Of a stretch of 64,000 bases of DNA, positions 1 through 13,205 are shown one piece after another. This stretch comes from Breviolum minutum Mf 1.05b.01 (lineage: Eukaryota > Sar > Dinophyceae > Suessiales > Symbiodiniaceae). The DNA is taken from contig DF239961.1 of assembly GCA_000507305.1 (NCBI GenBank), positions 102,190-166,189 on the forward strand, read 5' to 3'. The position numbers and the translations under genes were made by a program. Numbering within the stretch: position 1 is the stretch's first letter; each line of letters starts with the position of its first letter. The notes under the pieces are model-generated. The model had not been told where the DNA came from. It ran no database searches and was given only the letters and a program-made list of their open reading frames with translations.

Positions 1-24
1 AGTAGTAGTAGTAGTAGTAGTAGT
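1..24. repeat. (AGT)8 microsatellite
   Basis: Eight perfect AGT units at the window start; it may continue outside. Confidence 0.95.
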
Positions 25-923
25 TTCACAAAGACAAGCGCCAAATACTACAGAAAGGTCCCTGCCACATATATATATATATCCCTACATTTACCATAAA
101 TACTCAACCATTCATGGATGGTATCTGGTGTTGGGATAGCAAGTTGTCTGGAATAAAATTGCAGAAACATCTCTAAAATCCATCCAAAAAAATCTCTCTC
201 CTCAAAATTGGTCAACAAACTTCATCATCATCAATTCATCATCATCACCACCAGCCCGCTGATCCGCTGTGTTTATTGGAACAACCCAAGTGCAAATGAG
301 TCTACCCTGTTGATATTGAGAATTCGTTCTGGGCTTCCAAATAGCTCCCTGGCTTAGTAGGAAAATACGACATGAAAAATGCCGCCAGGCACTCCTTGGC
401 TCGCTACCCCCTCCCGAGTGGTTTATGTCACCTCTAAGGTCCAAATGAAGAAAAGCTGAACAAAGGTGAAAATGAAAGCACCAAATGCCCAATCCTGAGG
501 ACACTTTTGATGGTTGGTGTAGAAGTTGACTTATATAGATATTTTTCAAATCTTTGGATTCTTGTTGATGGGTGGTGGGTTGTTGTTGGAGTAAAATTGT
601 TGACTTAAGATTTAAGATATATATTTCGATTGATCCTTAGGAGAATTTGATCAATTTGGATTGTTGATGGGTTGTTGGTGTAGATGACTTATATAGAATT
701 TTTTCGTAAGGGTGTGAAGACTCCCCTCCGAAGATGAACGAATGTGACCTGAAAAGGGACCATTTGAAGAAGGAAATTACATCTGAACCAACCATCAACT
801 TTGAGCAGACATGTTGGCTTTCAGGCGCACGCAAAACTGTGTTGGTGGATGTTGAGAGATTTTACAGGAATGGAACCACATCTAAATCCTGAAGCTAACA
901 TATGTTTGTTTTGTGGTGGGTAC

Positions 924-1039
924 TACTGTTGATGGTTCAGAAATCCGGCTAACCAGTTACAGTTGAGCTTGGTAGTTAATCCCATTATTTATAAGTTTTA
1001 CATCCCAGGCGGTTAGCCGGATTTCTTCCATCAGCAGTA
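924..1039. mobile_element. Family A inverted-repeat element
   Basis: Ends TACTGTTGATGGTTCAGAAA and TTTCTTCCATCAGCAGTA are inverted repeats. It lies downstream of gene 1, so it is a non-intronic copy as far as seen. Confidence 0.8.
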
Positions 1040-1517
1040 TGACGCATTTGGCATGACAACCTAATCTCATATACGTTAGGTCACCAATACCTCAACGGAT
1101 AAAGTGAATCTTGACGAGTGTTGAGAGTATGATATGGTCAGGTGAAATGTAGGAGACCTGTTTTACCTCTTCTCTCTGTTTTCAATTCTTCCAAAAACGA
1201 GGCCTTTTCCAATCAAATGAAGGGTATTCAATTTTCATCACGTAGCCTTTCACCCAAAGCAATAGATGGACCACATGCACATGCATTCATGCATGGTCGT
1301 CTCTCACTGGAAACAAAAGGCAAACACCTGCCGAGTTCGAGTCATCAATAAACACATCCCACTACCATATTCAAAAAGAAGGGCGATCCATATGGCCATC
1401 TCCTTTGCTGCAAAAATGTTCCCGAAACATGACAAACAACTTTCAAAGTGTACACGGAGTAAATGTTGATGTTTGTATCATCTGACTAAACAGTTGATGT
1501 TTAAACTCACTGATGTT

Positions 1518-4500
1518 TCAGAGTTTCAAAATGTTCATGACTGCATCAGCAACTGCTGCGAGTTCACCCTTTCCCTTTCCCGAAATTGCAAGGACTTCTG
1601 CCATGTGGCTGACCACCGGACCATCATGAAAGGCATCAGCATCTGCACGCGGTGCAACGGGGGAAACCCAGGGGACATCTACCTTGAGATGATTCCAAAT
1701 TTGTTACCTGAGCAAAGCTTCAAAAAACAGCAGAAGGGTGACGTAGAACCTATCTTCCTGCCATTTATACCATACATATTGGATCTTAATGCGGACAAAT
1801 CATCTGTGTGGAGTGTGATCATCACCCCGCACTTATCATATACCAAACCGCCCGAGTGCTGCTCCCCCACTTTTTGTTGTGAAAAATGTTCAGCCAAGAA
1901 GCTGAGTAAAGGATCAGCAGCCACTTACAGGTCTGTGCATATGGGAAGTTGAATTGCGTTGTAGCATGCCTCAAAACATCCGATATGCCATGCATGCCAT
2001 GATTTATCGTTTGATGCTTTCGAGTCTTTTTCAGGGTACAAAAGTATACCCTATAGGATCCATGTATGGTATATTGCCTATACATCTACCATGAAAATCA
2101 ACCAAATGTAGGTAATAATATACCCTACATGGGTACCACTAGGGTAGTTTCGCAACATCTCCAGGCATCGTTGTCATCTGAACCACTGCTGTGAGTTTCT
2201 GTTTCGAGTAGTTGGTACTTTTAGTTGAGATCATTGGCCACAAAAGAATGTCCGAATCAGTAAAGGATGCGAAGAAGTCGTGCTGAAAATGAAAGAAAGT
2301 GCTAAACATAAATCAAACATTACATCCAAATCATCTAAAGCCAACATGATTATTCTCCAGATATTCTCCGAATACATCATCTTTCTCCATGTCAAGTCTT
2401 GCATGCCTAACATTTTTTTTTTCAATCCGCCACTTTCTACCCGCCGAGAGTCTTCTTGGCATCTCCAAATTTACCTCTCAGTGGGAGTTGGGACGCTCCA
2501 TGAAAATCGTGTTTCTTCGGAACATCCACCGAAAAGAAGATGTTTCATTGCTGCAGATTTCCGTACCAGGGTCAAAAGGACATTGCGAGTGCCCGTGGGA
2601 GATTACCCTACCAAATATTCTCAATGTATTTTTATCCATCTTGCCCGACTACTAACAACAAATCCATATATACATCATTAATCATCATTATATATCCACG
2701 CAGTTGGTACATGTTTTTGCCATGACAATGTGTAACTCTGACTATCAACCAGCGAAGTAACCGCTTTTGTTCTTTGTACAGTTCATGCATGACCGCACGA
2801 GCATTTCTCATCAGCATTGCAATTGCAAAAAATGTGTAACTCTCACAACATCTGTGCAAATTATCATAACTCCTACTTAAAACTGAATTAAGGGGATTTG
2901 GAGGGGGGATTCCCCTACTTCGCCACCTTTTGGGGTGACCTGAGGTTGCTATAATTTGCCACCAAGTGACCCATTCCCGATGACAGCTCCGCCAGTGCAC
3001 GAGAAACCATTGGAGGTGGCACACCAAAGACTTGGGCGTTTTGCCCATCGACAATCACCTTTTCTGCCCCCCGGAAAATATCAGAGAGGGGGGGGGTTGA
3101 AACATGGTGAAGCATGGTCAAATCATAGTAAATCATGGTGAATCATAGCAATTGACAATGAGTACATCTCTAAAAACCCTACTTGAAACTGGTACATGGC
3201 ATCCTTTTTGTTGGTGCATCTTGAGTCCTGGTGGTGATTTTTGTCATCACCATGGCACCTGCTGAATCCAATGATAGCAAAGGTCAACCTCAATGCTGGG
3301 CACATGGCATGCGCATGGCAACCTACATTGGATGTCTGTTTTTTTTGTTTGTTGCTTTGAAACAGATCAGGTCCATGAAAGTGCATATTCAACAGAGTTA
3401 CAATAAACTGTCATTAACATATGCTGAATTATACAAACTATTTGAATAAATATGTTGAATTTGAGCTGCAAACAGCGTGTCAAGTTCTTCTACATTGTTG
3501 AAACAATATTGTTGACATCCAATGGCTTCCAACATATACAGTGTATCTATGTATACCTTGGACTTAGAATTCGTTCACAGAATGCTTCTTCTGTAGGATG
3601 ATATTCCTGACAAATTTTTCATTCAAGGCAGAATTAGAGTATGAGGGTCTATCAAGTGGCAACAAAGTACAGCTTAAACGGATCTAAAGGAACTATAGGT
3701 GGCAACTAACATGATAGAGCTGAGGATGCTCCCTGCTTGGACAAGGTGGCAGCTGCCACTAGTGCTGAACTTGGGCATGAGGAGACACATTCCGAAAGTG
3801 GTAATTAAAAACATGTCTCGACTTACACCTCAGGAGCCTTAGATTGTTGATCTTCAGGTTGCTGTTCCTTCTACCCCTCTCCCTCATCAAATCCGACGCT
3901 ACGTACAAAGGCCAAGCTACACGTTGGCTTGACCCATCCAGCATGGCTAAAGATCTTTCATCGATGCCACCAGAATTCAATGTCAGCAATCCCCAGACCT
4001 CAAAAACACATGGGTGGAACCCGCCGGACCTTCCAAAACTCAACCACAACTTCAAGTTTTTGCACCTTTTGAACGAAATCAACAAATCGAGGAGATACTA
4101 TGTATATATTATATAATACATACTATGAATATATCGTTCTACATCTTGTTGCAGCTACAGTTCTTATCTTTTAAACTCCACCTAAACAACGTGGGGTTCA
4201 ATTACACCCTCATCTATATATGTATATAAATATGTATATATATATATATGTATATATATATAGGTAAAATTGGTGGTTGTGCCAGACCTTTTGTAGCTAA
4301 CATACCCATTCCATAAGGTTGTTTTGGGTTGGTGACCCCTGATATTTCACTGTCCCCCGCCTGAAGAGCTTCCACTACGGAATGAACTATGACCAAAACT
4401 CATCACAAAAAAACCCTTTCAAACAATGATTCTACCAACATGCCCAAGCACAACATGTCCTTGCCTACATCCCGCGTTAAAATGGCTTAAACAACACTAG

Positions 4501-5679
4501 AAGTGTCTGAACACAACTTCCTTGTTCCCCTGTCAAGTTCATGGGTTGTTCACGTCTGTAAACTGCACACCATATAACAATATATTATCATATCATCGAG
4601 ATGTGAACTCAACTGATGCACCAAAGAAGTCAAGTTGAAAATTCATTCATTTCATGGCAACAAATGTTGAACTTCTTTACCATCAAATGAATTCATTCTG
4701 TGGCAAACAATATGGCAAAATTTGATTAGACAACATTTCTTTACCTTCTTTGCTTGGAGATATACCCAGCCTTTCCAATGGCAAATCGTTGGTTGGAAAC
4801 ATAACCCTTTTTCCGCCACACCATGGACCCACCGATGAAAATTGCCTGATGAGACTTCCGTGGGGATAGCTCCTGGCCGTGGGGTAAGTGGTGGAACTAC
4901 TGTTGATGGAAGAAATCCAGCAATCACCACCTGAGAAAACCCTGTAAATAATGGCAGATTCTAACATCATCAACTGGTGATCACCGGATATCTGAACCAT
5001 CAACAGTAGTGTTTCACATGGATGAAACTGATGAAACATCTGAGTGTCTGAGGATGGAAACTTCTTTCATTATCTGGTGAAATTTGTTAGGTTGGATCAT
5101 GATACCATCACCAAAAACCCTTTGAGTGGAGGGTAATTGCTAAGTTTTCGATATTCACCTTGTAGAGTCGCGAATGTAAGGATTGCCATTGCTCTGGCAA
5201 TGATAATCGACATGTGACAGTTACAAGGCATGAAATGACATTTCATATAGTACTGTAAGTCACAACTTTGCAAAATAAACGACTTGATCTCATAATTAAT
5301 TGTCCTGCAAAGCACAGGCGCTCAGCATGCTGAACAGTCGAATGATCTTGTGCAAGAACACCTGCCCACCCAGAACTCGCAGTCGACAGTCCAAATCCCC
5401 TTGAAGGAGGGCTTTAACGTTTTGTTTGTGTGGCAGTTGCCCAATGATCATTGGCGGGATACAAGAAGTTCCCAATGGCCAGCAGAAGTCAGAGCGATTC
5501 TGCGTGTCAGAACTGATTTTGTCAGAGAATGTTATGTATCTCCTGTTGACGGAAGAAATCCTGCACCAGTTGAGGCGGGTAGGTTTCTCCCATTATTCGC
5601 AGGGCTTTTTACATCCCAGGTGGTGCAGGATATCTTCCATCAACAGTATGGCTAAACAAAAACATTGAATTCTCAAGCA
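1518..5679 (-). CDS. Multi-exon gene 1, unknown protein with a membrane segment
   Basis: Not recognised as a known family. Exons in transcription order: 5658-5679 (tentative), 5309-5542, 5159-5193, 4745-4899, 3829-3998, 2750-2806, 2530-2607, then 2282 down to about 2150, and a terminal exon 1518-1682 ending in TGA. Intron phases agree from 5542 through 2607 (2-2, 2-1, 1-0, 0-2, 2-2, 2-), which is unlikely by chance. The exon 3829-3998 has a clean acceptor and a GTGTAAG donor; the 2282 exon follows a long pyrimidine tract ending TTTTCAG. Joining 5309-5542 to 5159-5193 through a GC donor builds a hydrophobic stretch (LFSMLSACAL-AMAILTFATL), a likely membrane helix. Two introns end in the CAACAG terminus of family A elements. 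The donor after 2530 and the joins to the last two exons are unresolved, and the start codon is not found. Frame, not homology, is the evidence. Confidence 0.6.
2049..2144. mobile_element. Family D element
   Basis: CTATAGGATCCATGTATGGT left; diverged inverse CCTACATGGGTACCACTAGG right. Sits just 3' of the gene 1 exon starting at 2282. Confidence 0.55.
4898..5008. mobile_element. Family A element forming the 3' end of a gene 1 intron
   Basis: Inverted ends TACTGTTGATGG / CCATCAACAGTA. On the minus strand the CAACAG terminus is immediately followed by the 4745-4899 exon. Confidence 0.8.
5541..5648. mobile_element. Family A element forming a gene 1 intron
   Basis: Slightly diverged left end (CCTGTTGACGG). 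The intron 5543-5657 is this element plus nine bases (GTTTAGCCA); exon 5309-5542 starts at its CAACAG. Confidence 0.75.
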
Positions 5680-6223
5680 CTTGAAAGCACCGACTGTTTG
5701 CGAAAGTCCAGGATCATTTTATGGAGCGGTTACAAATCGAGCTGTTGCCTACAATCTCAAACAACTGCAAGGATAATCACTCAAACTAACATTAAGGAAC
5801 ACTTGACAATACAGCACTATCTTTAGACTCATAAGCTCAACCAATGGTTAGTTGTTTTTTTGGCTTGGTGGTTTGGGCTTCAAACGGGTACCCGTCAGTA
5901 ACAATCCCCTTCATAAGGGGATCCCGTGAATCCGAACCACCAAGCCATAACAACAATTAACCATTTGCTGATAATCCCCAGCAAAAAAAGGAACAACTCA
6001 CTTCACCCGGTCCAGGTCCCAACCCTTCACCAACCAAAGGTACAGCCTGGAAAATAAACATGTTGGAACCAACAAATCACCCATATAATTCAACTCCGGG
6101 AAAATCACCAAATCACCAACCAAACCACTATATGACCTTTGGGGGATTTATTTCCTTTCATTTTCCGACGCCCGGGGCCTCCACATCCTCCTCTGATTGT
6201 TTGGAACCCCTACAAAAGCTCAC

Positions 6224-6284
6224 AGCAGAAGCTGCTGCTCCAGACCAGTCACCCAGGAAAGCGTTGGCTGTGGTGTACGCGGAC
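6224..6284 (-). CDS. Candidate exon, possibly upstream part of gene 1
   Basis: Open for 20 codons (motif NAFLGDWSGAAASA) between an AAG acceptor and a GTGAGC donor. The opposite strand is also open here, so the strand is uncertain. Phase does not directly fit the next exon, so at least one exon would be missing between them. Confidence 0.3.
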
Positions 6285-7671
6285 CTTGTTTTGTCCCACG
6301 AAACGTGTCAAAATACTTGGGGAACCCCAAACATGGCAGTATTTGAGACAGGTTTGATTTGAGAAACTTAATTAGAGCTAGATTATGGATGTAGAAACGT
6401 TTGTTGAAACGCTTCTCCATTCAGATCTGTTTGGAAAAAACGATACAAACACAAAGATTTAAAGGTGTTTGTCGGAAATTTGGGGTAAAGTATGCGGAGG
6501 AAATGACTCGACATAGCTTCGTTGGCCATATGAAACATGAAATCAACAAATTCTTTGGAATTCCACAGAATCTACCAAAATCATTTTTGTTTAGCCTTAG
6601 GCCATAAATTGTACAATGTATATCCATACTATTAAATGCATACTTGTGGAATCTTCTGACAACTATACTACCCCCAATCATTCCCATCAGCTGCCAATCA
6701 TTCCTTTAGTATCTTCAGAAAAAGTATTCCCCCAAAAACTCAGAGGGCGAAAAACCAGGGTTTCTTGCCTGTCTGCAGTCAGGATTCCAACCCCCCCCCC
6801 CCCGGAAATTGTTACAGTATTTTTCGTAACCTATTGCTGGATCTTGGACCCCAATTTTTGCAAACGCAGCCATAATGTATGAACTTAAAATGACAGTGTA
6901 TCAAACATTTTATGTTCGTTACTTGTATGCAAATGTTTGATGTGGGGAAATGAACATAAAATCCTCAACGCTTCGAGATTTTTCATAACATCTGCCCCCC
7001 AAAAAACCAAGCCATCCAGTTTCCAAGCAACCAATAGGTTGAGTAAGCCGCAGAGAGTCTGAAAACGATAACGAAAGACACAAAACCACTGAAACCTCGG
7101 TCGTGGTGATTCAGGGCCTTTGGTGAAACGATGGAAATGAGTTTTAGGTCATTCATAGACAAAAGTTATTATCCCATGGATGTATTCACAATGCCTTTTG
7201 GATTTCGATGCAACACTTTCCATGAGTAGACTACAGGATAAATGTATGAGTGTTTGCAACAAATTAGATAAGGGAAAACCGTAGCAAATAGAATATCAAC
7301 ATGAATTATATAGTTGCAGATAGAATATTGTCATGACTAACTCAAAAAATATTGCTATAGAAGATGGCAGTTATTTGAATTCAAAACAATGAATGCTTCA
7401 AGAGTACCTTTCTATTCATAGGGGTTGCATTCCCCAGTGATAGTATAATATTGTGTAAGAATGTAGTTCGTGATTCTTTGATACATGTACTGCTAAAGAA
7501 ACTTTTCTGTATGCCATCCGTACTGCTGAAAGCGTCAGCAGTCAGAGAACAAAATGAAGCAGTTTTCAAAGGTATCGTTCGTTCGTTCGTGCCATAGGTA
7601 TGGTCTGAAACTGCGTGATACGAGAAAACGTCTAGGAAGTGAAACAAAATCTTTACACACCCGTAGGCGAC

Positions 7672-7779
7672 CCCTCCGAACCCCGACCACTCAGCCCTTC
7701 TCTTCCGTCTTGTAGTTTGTTTGATTTTTTTGAAACAGCATTGGTATCGATTAGTAATACCGATGTCCAGGGCAAACGC
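7672..7779 (-). CDS. Candidate exon, basic segment
   Basis: 36 codons open between a CCAG acceptor and a GTCGCC donor. The product is basic (CCFKKIKQTTRRKRRAEW). Other frames are partly open. It could belong to gene 1 or be the end of another gene. Confidence 0.3.
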
Positions 7780-8148
7780 CTGGTATATGGTATATGGAGA
7801 TTCACGAGTCTAATGGATCGTCTCATTTCAAAATTTTGCCACAGAGGGCAGCTTGGAGGATATTTTCGACTTGATCTGGTGCATTTGAGAATTCCCTTTG
7901 GTTTTCTCGAATTGTTTGCCAAACCATTCGTAAGCTTTCAAAGGTATGGGATCATTAAAACAAACATGTGATGCCTCGATTGCTCAACTTCTTTCAATAT
8001 TGGAAATTGATGAACAGGATATTCTAAGTGCATCGTCTAAATTTTAAGCGCAAAGTGCTTAGAATATAGCAATATTTGAAAATGATTAGAAGTAATTCGG
8101 AAAAGTTAATTAGTCTATATTCCAACAGAAATATTGTTGATTTCCCAT

Positions 8149-8395
8149 TCAGCACATGACTTCTGTGACACGTCTTTGGCTTATTCTCACTCGTCTCTTG
8201 GCTGCCTCTTCACGCTGCGCTTCCTGTCTGAACTTGCATCGGGTCATTGATTGGCAGATTGAAGGCTCTGCGTCCTGTTTCTTCTTCTCGAGCTTCACTG
8301 CAGCTTTGAGTTCCTGAAATTGCGCGTGGGTGTCGTCTTCTTCCTTTGAAAAGCTGTAAGCGTCATGCCTTCTTTTCTGCGGCTGCTTTTTGGGC
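8149..8395 (-). CDS. Candidate terminal exon, charged coiled-coil-like protein
   Basis: The acceptor follows a long pyrimidine tract (about 8400-8450) ending GGGGGCAG. The exon runs 82 codons to TGA at 8149-8151. It is rich in Lys, Arg, Glu and Gln with no proline in its second half, so a helical or coiled-coil tail is likely. A coding-like stretch at about 8470-8600 (containing LLENKCWKHANDSPVYRYMP) precedes it and ends near CAGGCAG/GTGAAC, but phases do not join cleanly. Not recognised. Confidence 0.45.
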
Positions 8396-8608
8396 CTGCC
8401 CCCGCAAAAAAAGAGGGAAAAGAAAAGGAAGAAGGCTGTAAAAAAGAAACTGGCGAACCCGCAAGGCGTTCACCTGCCTGATGTCGTGTTGGTTCACTGT
8501 CTGTCAGACTTTGGGGCGGTGATGCTGGCATGTATCTATAGACTGGGCTGTCGTTTGCATGTTTCCAGCACTTGTTTTCCAATAGGTCAATGCGTGTGTA
8601 TATCATAT

Positions 8609-8899
8609 CTAAACGTTTCTGACTACACAAAACATGGCCTCCGCGAGGGCTTCCTCCACCACGTCGGCTGAACGTTCCGTAACACGCCAGCGGTGTTCAG
8701 TCAACGTCGTAGCGACGTTGCTCTCAGCGAAGCTCGGGCCGCTCTTGCACAGGGCAGCACGGGCAGCCTTTTCCCAAGGTTTTTGCACCACCATGAGCAG
8801 CACAAGCACCACCAGCATCGCCAGCACAACCAGCCGCACAACTGACGACCAGCACAAGCAAGCGCTAGCAGTAGCAGCAAAAGCGAAGTCATGGAAGTT
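8609..8899 (-). CDS. Candidate terminal exon with one transmembrane helix
   Basis: After an acceptor CCCGTTTCAG the frame stays open for 96 codons to TAG at 8609. It contains a strong hydrophobic run (SSVVRLVVLAMLVVLVLLMV) followed by an acidic and basic tail (TERSADVVEEALAEAM). GC content is clearly above the flanks. A second frame also encodes a leucine-rich start (MTSLLLLLLALAC), so the frame choice is an inference. It either ends one gene just upstream of the 8149-8395 exon or belongs to the same gene with an unresolved join. Confidence 0.45.
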   Translation of the reverse strand, partial: NFHDFAFAATASACLCWSSVVRLVVLAMLVVLVLLMVVQKPWEKAARAALCKSGPSFAESNVATTLTEHRWRVTERSADVVEEALAEAMFCVVRNV

Positions 8900-9600
8900 C
8901 TGAAACGGGGATGTCTGGCAAAACGGAAACGTAAGCGTTGTTTGGTGTATCGTTTCTTTGTCGTTGTGGGTCTCGTTTTGGAAGGCGCTATTTCCTGACA
9001 AAACTCGGCCTCGTAGAATGTCATGATGGGAATGGCATTACCCTTTTTCCAATGTGCAGCAGAGATCATGAAAAGACCAAGAGTGTCAAAAGAAATGCAT
9101 GGACACAAGCACATGCCAGATGCTGGTATAATGTAAACCATTACGTATTACATGTATCATGTATATAGGGTATACTTGGGGTATCGTTGGAGTATCGTTT
9201 GGTGCATCGCTTTCCACACCGTTTATCATAAAGTAGATTCATCCAGCCGCCTCATGAAATCAGAAGGAGTTGAACAAAAAGTACCAGCGAATATGTAACG
9301 AATACTACCGTTGTTTTTTTTCTGGCTCAAATAGTGGTGAAACATGGTGATTTGCCATGATAAGATCCTTTAAAAATGACCAACCAAACAAACACCAATA
9401 GTTACCAGTAAGACTCACTGCGAAACTTTTGGGAGGGTAGCTGGTGACTAAAGCTCCTTGCGGTATCTGATTATCTCAACCTAAAAAGCCTGAGTCCCAC
9501 TGATGGTGTCCACCCTGTGATTTTGAGGATTCTGTTTCTTTTTTGCTCCCTGGCTTAGTAGTAAAATACATGAAAACTCCCTGGCTCCGTCCATCGCTCC

Positions 9601-9694
9601 CGGACCACCTGGGATGTGTAAAAAACTTGGTAAATAATGGGATTTCAGCTAACAACCTCAACTGGTGATCGCCTGGTTTCTTCCATGAACAGTA
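9601..9694. mobile_element. Partial family A element
   Basis: Right half only, ending TTTCTTCCATGAACAGTA. A second terminus (ATTTCTGAACCATCAACAGTA minus one base) stands alone at 9805-9825. Confidence 0.6.
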
Positions 9695-10464
9695 TCACCT
9701 CAAATGAATGTCGGATTTTCTTCCATGCAGATCATGGCCTTCGACCCAGCGCACTGCGTTTATATACAATGTTTTATTCCCATCCCAGGTGCTTTTCTCG
9801 CCGGATTTCTGAACCATCAACAGTATTGGTGGTGAAATGTACTTCGAATTCCCCAAAATTGATTCATTGAACATCTCATTGACACCCTTCAGGTAGTGGG
9901 GGTATTCCCATCAACAGCATTGTTACTACCACCCTCGTTTTGTTGAAGTTTCCACAATTTCCAAAAACCGCCGTAGGAGGAACCGCTCCATGGAGCACCA
10001 TCCACCAAGAAATAAAACCCCGTGACGAAGTCCTGCACAAAAAATGCGGGCAAATTGTCTGACAAGTTTGAATGTCCCTGGGTTTCATTTTTTGTGGTTG
10101 GAAATATAGGTGGATAAATTGGACATTTGTTTTTTTGGTCGGGATGTTTTTTTTTTGGGGGGGGGAAAGGTTTGAATAATGCCCCATAGATACATGCCAA
10201 AGAAGCGGGCATGATACTGTGATTTTACATTCGGTTGCATGAACGGTGAAGCCTCTGTTGGTATTTCGTGCTAGAACTAGGATGACTATAACAGAATCAC
10301 CCCAAACAACGATTTCAACATCCGACCTTGCTTCACTTGGGTACACTTTACATACTTTACAGCCTTCTCATTGTGATATGGTAGATTCTAAATAGATTCT
10401 GTACGATACATTGTGCCCCACAAGAGTGGCAAAATAAGGTGATCCCAACATGTTGGCTATTGCC

Positions 10465-10544
10465 TCAGTCCTGTTTCCCTTCGCCAAACACAGCTTCAAT
10501 GTGCAGAATTTTCAGAACCAGCGCCAGCACCGAGATGGGAAACA
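10465..10544 (-). CDS. Candidate terminal exon
   Basis: Follows an acceptor TTTTTATATAG and runs 25 codons to TGA at 10465-10467. It starts with a hydrophobic segment (FPISVLALVLKILHIEAVF) and ends polar. It could be the 3' end of the gene whose exons lie at 11-22 kb; not proven. Confidence 0.3.
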
Positions 10545-11007
10545 CTATATAAAAACCTCAGATCAACTGAATCATCCAGGCACTCTGAATGCAGAATTTC
10601 CTTTGATGCCAAATACATCTGCTTATATGTATGTATGCATATATATAGTTTTTGTTCTCCTCAGATTGCCAAGAAATCAGCCCTGCCTGGCCCTGCCTGT
10701 CGTTTGCTGAGAATCTCTGATTCTTTGAAACCCCCAACCCAACAGCAATCAAAAGTCCATACGCACGGCCGAAAATGACCTTCTTTCTCCCTGAAACATC
10801 CGCAAATTTTGCTCTGCCCCCAAATGGTGATTACAGTATATAAAATGAATCTCAACTTTTTTTTAGTACAAAACGGATTCAAATTTCAATTTGTTTATTT
10901 TCCTTCCAATTCAAACAGGCTGTTCAATAGTAGTTGTATTCTATTGTGCCCTGCTGTCATTTTCACCCCAACTTTCGTGACTGCCCAGCGTCAGTGAGGG
11001 AACACAC

Positions 11008-11082
11008 TGCCAGTTAGTTGGAATGCCAAGAACCAGCTGGGTTGCCTCTGTTGAGCAGTAGAAACAAAACCCACCTGTGGTA
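11008..11082 (-). CDS. Exon directly after a family A element
   Basis: Starts immediately after the CAACAG end of the family A element 11081-11191 and runs 24 codons (FCFYCSTEATQLVLGIPTNW) to a GTGTGT donor, phase 2 to phase 2. Function unknown. Confidence 0.45.
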
Positions 11083-11191
11083 CTGTTGATGGTTCAGAAA
11101 TCCCAAACAACCACCCGGGATGTATGAAACCCTGTAAATAATGAGATATTTACCATATCAACTGGTGCAGGATTTTTTGCCATCAACAGTA
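11081..11191. mobile_element. Family A element next to an exon
   Basis: Intact TACTGTTGATGG / CCATCAACAGTA ends, 111 bp. The minus-strand exon 11008-11082 starts at the CAACAG. Confidence 0.8.
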
Positions 11192-11891
11192 TGAACCATG
11201 AATTCCTAGTTGATTCATGAGGGATCCTTCATATTGGGCCTTTAATATAATCACTATCAATGGGGTAGTATTTCATCCCCTATATATTCCCTACAAGTAT
11301 AATTGTTTAAAAAGCATCCTGAATCCTTGGCTGATTATAATCCCTATATCTTTTATAACTGTGGGTAGTATAATGAACTGGGCAGTTCGTCTTCCCCAGT
11401 ATTAAACAACCACCCCAAGGTTTTGATCACTGCTCCGTTGGAGAATCTTGCAGGAACTGTTGTCCAAGATTCAGCGAATGCTTCCGGCTGCTTCTGAATC
11501 ATCTACAGTACATGTAACTCAAAGGATGTTTTTTGAGATGATGCATGGAAAGTTCATATATCTTTTCAATATTTTTTCATATTACAAAATCATCTGTCTA
11601 CAGTAATTACTGTAGTAGGCATTGACCAATCACACGGATAACTCTTCCAAGATGACCGGTCATTAAACATGATGATGATCACACATGCAAGAACCCTAGT
11701 GTTTAGTCTGGTCTCAAGCCCTGTTCAGCGTAGGAAGCAAAGGTGTTTTCAAAATGCATTATGCCACGAGAAAGCGTGGGCATACAAGTATATATGATTA
11801 TATACTATGTACATTAAGCAAAGGAGATGGCAACATCATGTGTATATTTCTTGCTTAATTACATTTAACAAATAGTGTACACTTACAGTTG

Positions 11892-11938
<47 letters not shown>

Positions 11939-11959
11939 CCATCATCACCATCGTCACCA
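11892..11959. repeat. (CAT)n microsatellite
   Basis: About 16 perfect CAT units, then interrupted CAC/CAT units. Confidence 0.95.
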
Positions 11960-13040
11960 ACATCTGTATCGTCACCACCATCACCACGAGAATCTTCACC
12001 AACATATCATAGACAGCAAGAAAAAGGCTTGAAGGAAGACTGCAAGTATGCAGCACATAAATATCTTTAAGTCAAGATTGCTGAGTCACAGAAAAATGAT
12101 GCATTTTCCCATCATGTCATGAATCAGCCATACTCAGTCTTATCACACATTTATGCGATTCAAGATGATACAAACATAGTGTTATGAAAATCTATGCGAT
12201 TCAAAATGATACAGATATTAGGTGTTATTTCCAAAACCCTGGTTTTGCACAACCAAATCCAGTCATTCCAGACGTTCAAATCGAGGTGCCCTTTCTTTGC
12301 CCCATACTCGATCATGGCTGCAATAGAAACTCACCGGTGGTTTGTCGATTTCAAGTTTTTGAGACACTTGGATTTGGGATGGAAAACGCAAAGAACAATG
12401 TTCAATGACAAACTAAAACATGTCGAAAGCCTAAACGGCTTTGGCATGGTTTTGGCCCAACGATCCTTAAAGGTGCTTTCCTTCAGCAAAATTCACTGAT
12501 CGCAGCTGGAGGTAGTTACTGGCATGAGCCTACCCACTCTGACAAGAGAAACTAGGTTTTTGATTTGTAAATAATGACTCAAATTACCCTACGTTAAAAG
12601 GTTGCTCATTCGCGGTTTTTTCACAGTATGCATGATTGAAAGGAAGCACATCAACACGCAGTAATTAGTTTGCTTCAAATGTTCCCGACACTTGTTCGCT
12701 GAGAAAGGTGGAAAGCCAATCTTGATTCTACAGCAAGCAGCTTGAAATCTTAGAGCCAAAATGAGGGCGGACAAATTCAACACTTGCACTTTGGCTCTCC
12801 GCTGTATTTTGTGAAATTGATCGCTTCAACCGTTTTGCTTCACGCTCAGAAATTTGCACTCTTGGCAAGTGACTGAAGTCAAAGTATTGGATTTCTGTGT
12901 CTGACTTATACCTGTATATCTACAGTAATTATACATGGACGTCAACAAAAAACGTGAACCAACCTCTTTAAAGTCTTGAATTCCACCTTTTCTCCGGGTT
13001 TTGTACCGCCCATTTTCTAGGTGGTGATTCAGCCACTCAT

Positions 13041-13125
13041 CTGAAAAAAATATGCTCGTCAAATTGGATCATTTCCCCAAGTACGAGTAGGGGTGAATAT
13101 CAAACATATTTGAAACCACCTAATT
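13041..13125. mobile_element. Family C element, partial
   Basis: Core TCAAATTGGATCATTTCCCC and right end ATATTTGAAACCACCTA are shared with the 53743, 60620 and 60912 copies. Confidence 0.55.
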
Positions 13126-13205
13126 TTGATATGGTTTTTTATGCGCATAAAAACCAAATTTTGATATATGCAGGGGCCTTCTCCAAATCGTTTTCCCAAT
13201 CTCAC

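Noticed and set aside
6016..6362. Plus-strand frame rich in Ala/Ser
   Set aside because: The minus strand is also open with a GTGAGC donor, and all supported genes are on the minus strand; left as a minus candidate only.
11892..11959. Regular CAT repeats as a possible CRISPR-like array
   Set aside because: Uninterrupted trinucleotides without spacers; a microsatellite in a eukaryotic genome.
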